This document shows, piece by piece, positions 6,150 to 6,873 of a stretch of 6,873 nucleotides of DNA. The notes beneath the pieces are model-generated. The model was given only the letters and a program-made list of their open reading frames with translations. It ran no database searches and was not told where the DNA came from. The DNA comes from an uncultured bacterium (GTDB lineage Bacteria; Patescibacteriota; Minisyncoccia; Moranbacterales; GWC2-37-73): positions 1 through 6,873 of the forward strand of contig CAIJXA010000089.1 in the NCBI GenBank assembly GCA_903824515.1, written 5' to 3'. Within the stretch, counting starts at the first letter, position 1, and every line of letters begins with the position of its first letter. The translations under genes and the position numbers were made by a program.

Positions 6150-6551
6150 ATGACTGAAGAAAAAAAGGAAGTTGTGGTTCCAGCAAAATTTGAAAAACTT
6201 GTTGGCGAAATTGAAAAGATGAGCGTACTCGATCTTTCTGAACTCGTGAAGGTTCTTGAAGAAAAATTTGGTGTTAGCGCAGCAGCTCCAATGATGATGG
6301 GAGCAGCTCCTGCTGCAGCCGTTGAAGCAGCGCCAGAAAAATCTGACTTCGATGTTGAAGTTACAACCGTTGGTGGTCAGAAAATTAATGTTATCAAAGC
6401 TGTTCGTGAAATCACTGGCCTTGGTTTGAAAGAAGCAAAGGATCTTGTTGATGCAGCTCCAAAAGTTATCAAAGAAAAAGTTGCCAAAGCTCAAGCAGAA
6501 GAAATCAAGAAAAAATTGGAAGAAGCTGGTGCAACAGTTACTTTGAAATAA
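6150..6551 (+). CDS. rplL: 50S ribosomal protein L7/L12
   Basis: The protein has 133 residues, slightly longer than the usual 120-128 because of a charged start (MTEEKKEVVV). The N-terminal dimerisation domain runs to about residue 43 (FEKLVGEIEKMSVLDLSEL, then a helix with LEEKFGVSAAA). An Ala/Pro/Met hinge follows at about 44-63. The C-terminal domain at about 64-133 carries the conserved GQKINVIKAVREITGLGL and KEAKDLVDAAPKVIKE, the face that contacts EF-Tu, EF-G and IF2. Several copies of L12 bind one L10, so rplL must be expressed above rplJ; the hairpin just upstream may serve that. The start ATG follows directly after the hairpin with no clear SD. A terminator follows 48 bases after the stop. 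Confidence 0.97.
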   Translation: MTEEKKEVVVPAKFEKLVGEIEKMSVLDLSELVKVLEEKFGVSAAAPMMMGAAPAAAVEAAPEKSDFDVEVTTVGGQKINVIKAVREITGLGLKEAKDLVDAAPKVIKEKVAKAQAEEIKKKLEEAGATVTLK

Positions 6552-6567
6552 GGAATATCCACTGTTT

Positions 6568-6598
6568 ACTGTCTATATAGTCTATATAGATACACAGT
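6568..6598. repeat. TCTATATAG tandem repeat and hairpin after rplL
   Basis: TCTATATAG is repeated exactly in tandem (6572-6580 and 6581-6589). The unit is itself nearly palindromic, so CTATATAG (6573-6580) also pairs with CTATATAG (6582-6589). ACTGT (6568-6572) can pair with ACAGT (6594-6598) across a four-base bulge to extend the stem. It sits directly before the terminator and could protect the rplL 3' end, or it could be a remnant of a small palindromic repeat. Confidence 0.5.
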
Positions 6599-6599
6599 T

Positions 6600-6634
6600 A
6601 AAAACGTCCTCGCAATCTGCGCAGGGCGTTTTTT
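6600..6634 (+). terminator. Bidirectional intrinsic terminator after rplL
   Basis: AAAAACGTCCT (6600-6610) pairs with AGGGCGTTTTT (6623-6633) with one G-U. A small inner hairpin CGCA/TGCG caps it, and a T-run ends at 6634. The A-run on the left arm gives a T-run on the other strand, so it can also stop the transposase transcript arriving from the right. This closes the ribosomal protein block: rpoB-rpoC do not follow. Confidence 0.85.
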
Positions 6635-6650
6635 GTTTGAATTAATGCCT

Positions 6651-6674
6651 GGTGCGGACTGTTTAATTGTAAAC
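6651..6674. mobile_element. Possible terminal inverted repeat of the insertion sequence
   Basis: The stretch beginning GGTGCGGACTGTTTAATTG lies just outside the rplL terminator and about 100 bp from the transposase stop. Its pattern (GTGC, then ACT, an AT-rich centre and AAAC) resembles terminal repeats of IS30-like elements as I recall them. The other end of the element is outside the window, so neither the matching repeat nor a target duplication can be seen. Confidence 0.25.
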
Positions 6675-6707
6675 CCAGTAGCAATGTTGGTTGATTTTGT
6701 TTTATTG

Positions 6708-6716
6708 TGATATAAT
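6708..6716 (+). promoter_or_regulatory. Extended -10 promoter facing the transposase 3' end
   Basis: TGA followed by TATAAT (6711-6716) is a perfect extended -10 element. The -35 is poor: TTGGTT at 6687-6692 with an 18-bp spacer is the best option. Transcription would start near 6723 and run toward the terminator at 6772-6790, antisense to the end of the transposase gene. No open reading frame of note lies between, so the product would be a short RNA if it is made. Confidence 0.4.
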
Positions 6717-6771
6717 ATAAATGTTACTGGAATCCTACCCGACGGGCTCAATCCGAACACTTTTCTAATTT

Positions 6772-6790
6772 CGCCACTAGGCGTTTTTTT
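6772..6790 (+). terminator. Short GC-rich terminator overlapping the transposase stop
   Basis: CGCC (6772-6775) pairs with GGCG (6780-6783) around ACTA, followed by seven T (6784-6790). The stem is only four pairs but all G-C, and the T-run is good. The loop and right arm overlap the stop codon of the - strand transposase gene. It may end the RNA from the promoter at 6708-6716 or block outside transcription from running antisense through the transposase. Confidence 0.55.
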
Positions 6791-6873
6791 GTTTTCTATA
6801 CTCGTCTAGCAGTTCTGCAGGACTGCGAAAACCTAAACATTTCATAAATCTACGATTCAATTTTTCTTCTACC
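6777..6873 (-). CDS. C-terminal end of a transposase, probably IS30-like (5' part beyond the window)
   Basis: On the - strand a frame runs from the window edge to the stop TAG (complement of 6777-6779) and gives 31 residues. The diagnostic part is KLNRRFMKCLGFRSPAELL, which matches the end of the DDE catalytic domain of IS30-type transposases (typical pattern LNNRPRKCLGFRTPAEV). The arginine and proline positions differ slightly, and IS3-type enzymes end in a similar LGxxTPAE pattern, so the family is likely rather than certain. The catalytic D, D and E residues lie outside the window, so it cannot be said whether the gene is intact. It converges on rplL, with the bidirectional terminator between them. 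Confidence 0.7.
   Translation of the reverse strand, partial: VEEKLNRRFMKCLGFRSPAELLDEYRKQKNA

Noticed and set aside
6720..6760. tRNA-like fragment (AATCCTACCCGACGGGCT resembles a T-arm and acceptor end)
   Set aside because: No TTCGA loop, no matching acceptor strand and no D- or anticodon arm can be drawn in the flanking sequence; a short hairpin CCCgacGGG explains the pattern.

Overview
The window is AT-rich bacterial chromosome. The best fit is a member of the Candidate Phyla Radiation (Patescibacteria). This is an inference from three things: a modular surface protein with the beta-helix motif NYWGDPSGP, ribosomal protein genes in a non-standard order with long AT-rich leaders, and a long low-complexity tail on ribosomal protein S16. 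No single marker in the window fixes the phylum.

Left part (1-4423), all on the + strand. It opens with the 3' end of a membrane protein gene. Twenty bases later comes a 1143-residue exported protein that combines a beta-helix-like N-terminal region, an LCAT-like alpha/beta-hydrolase with an apparently complete Ser-Asp-His triad, two Ig-like domains, a Lys/Ser-rich stalk and a C-terminal membrane anchor. A 234-residue iron-sulfur protein with two CDGSH motifs follows.

Middle and right (4424-6634) hold translation genes: rpsP (S16), rplJ (L10) and rplL (L7/L12). Each is preceded by a different RNA-level structure. rpsP has a near-consensus sigma70-type promoter and then an inverted repeat of about 200 bp that folds into one very long rod. 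rplJ has a recognisable L10 autoregulatory leader ending in an intrinsic terminator that shares an arm with the leader's closing helix. rplL is preceded by a 27-position hairpin whose wobble pairs are all G-U on the mRNA strand. A bidirectional terminator closes the block after rplL. The usual neighbours rplK-rplA and rpoB-rpoC are absent.

Right edge (about 6650-6873): the C-terminal end of a transposase, probably IS30-like, enters on the - strand. Facing it on the + strand are an extended -10 promoter and a short terminator that could delimit a roughly 70-nt RNA.

The most unusual items are the rod-shaped inverted repeat in the rpsP leader, the intercistronic rplJ-rplL hairpin, the P1/terminator switch of the L10 leader, and the hydrolase fusion protein.
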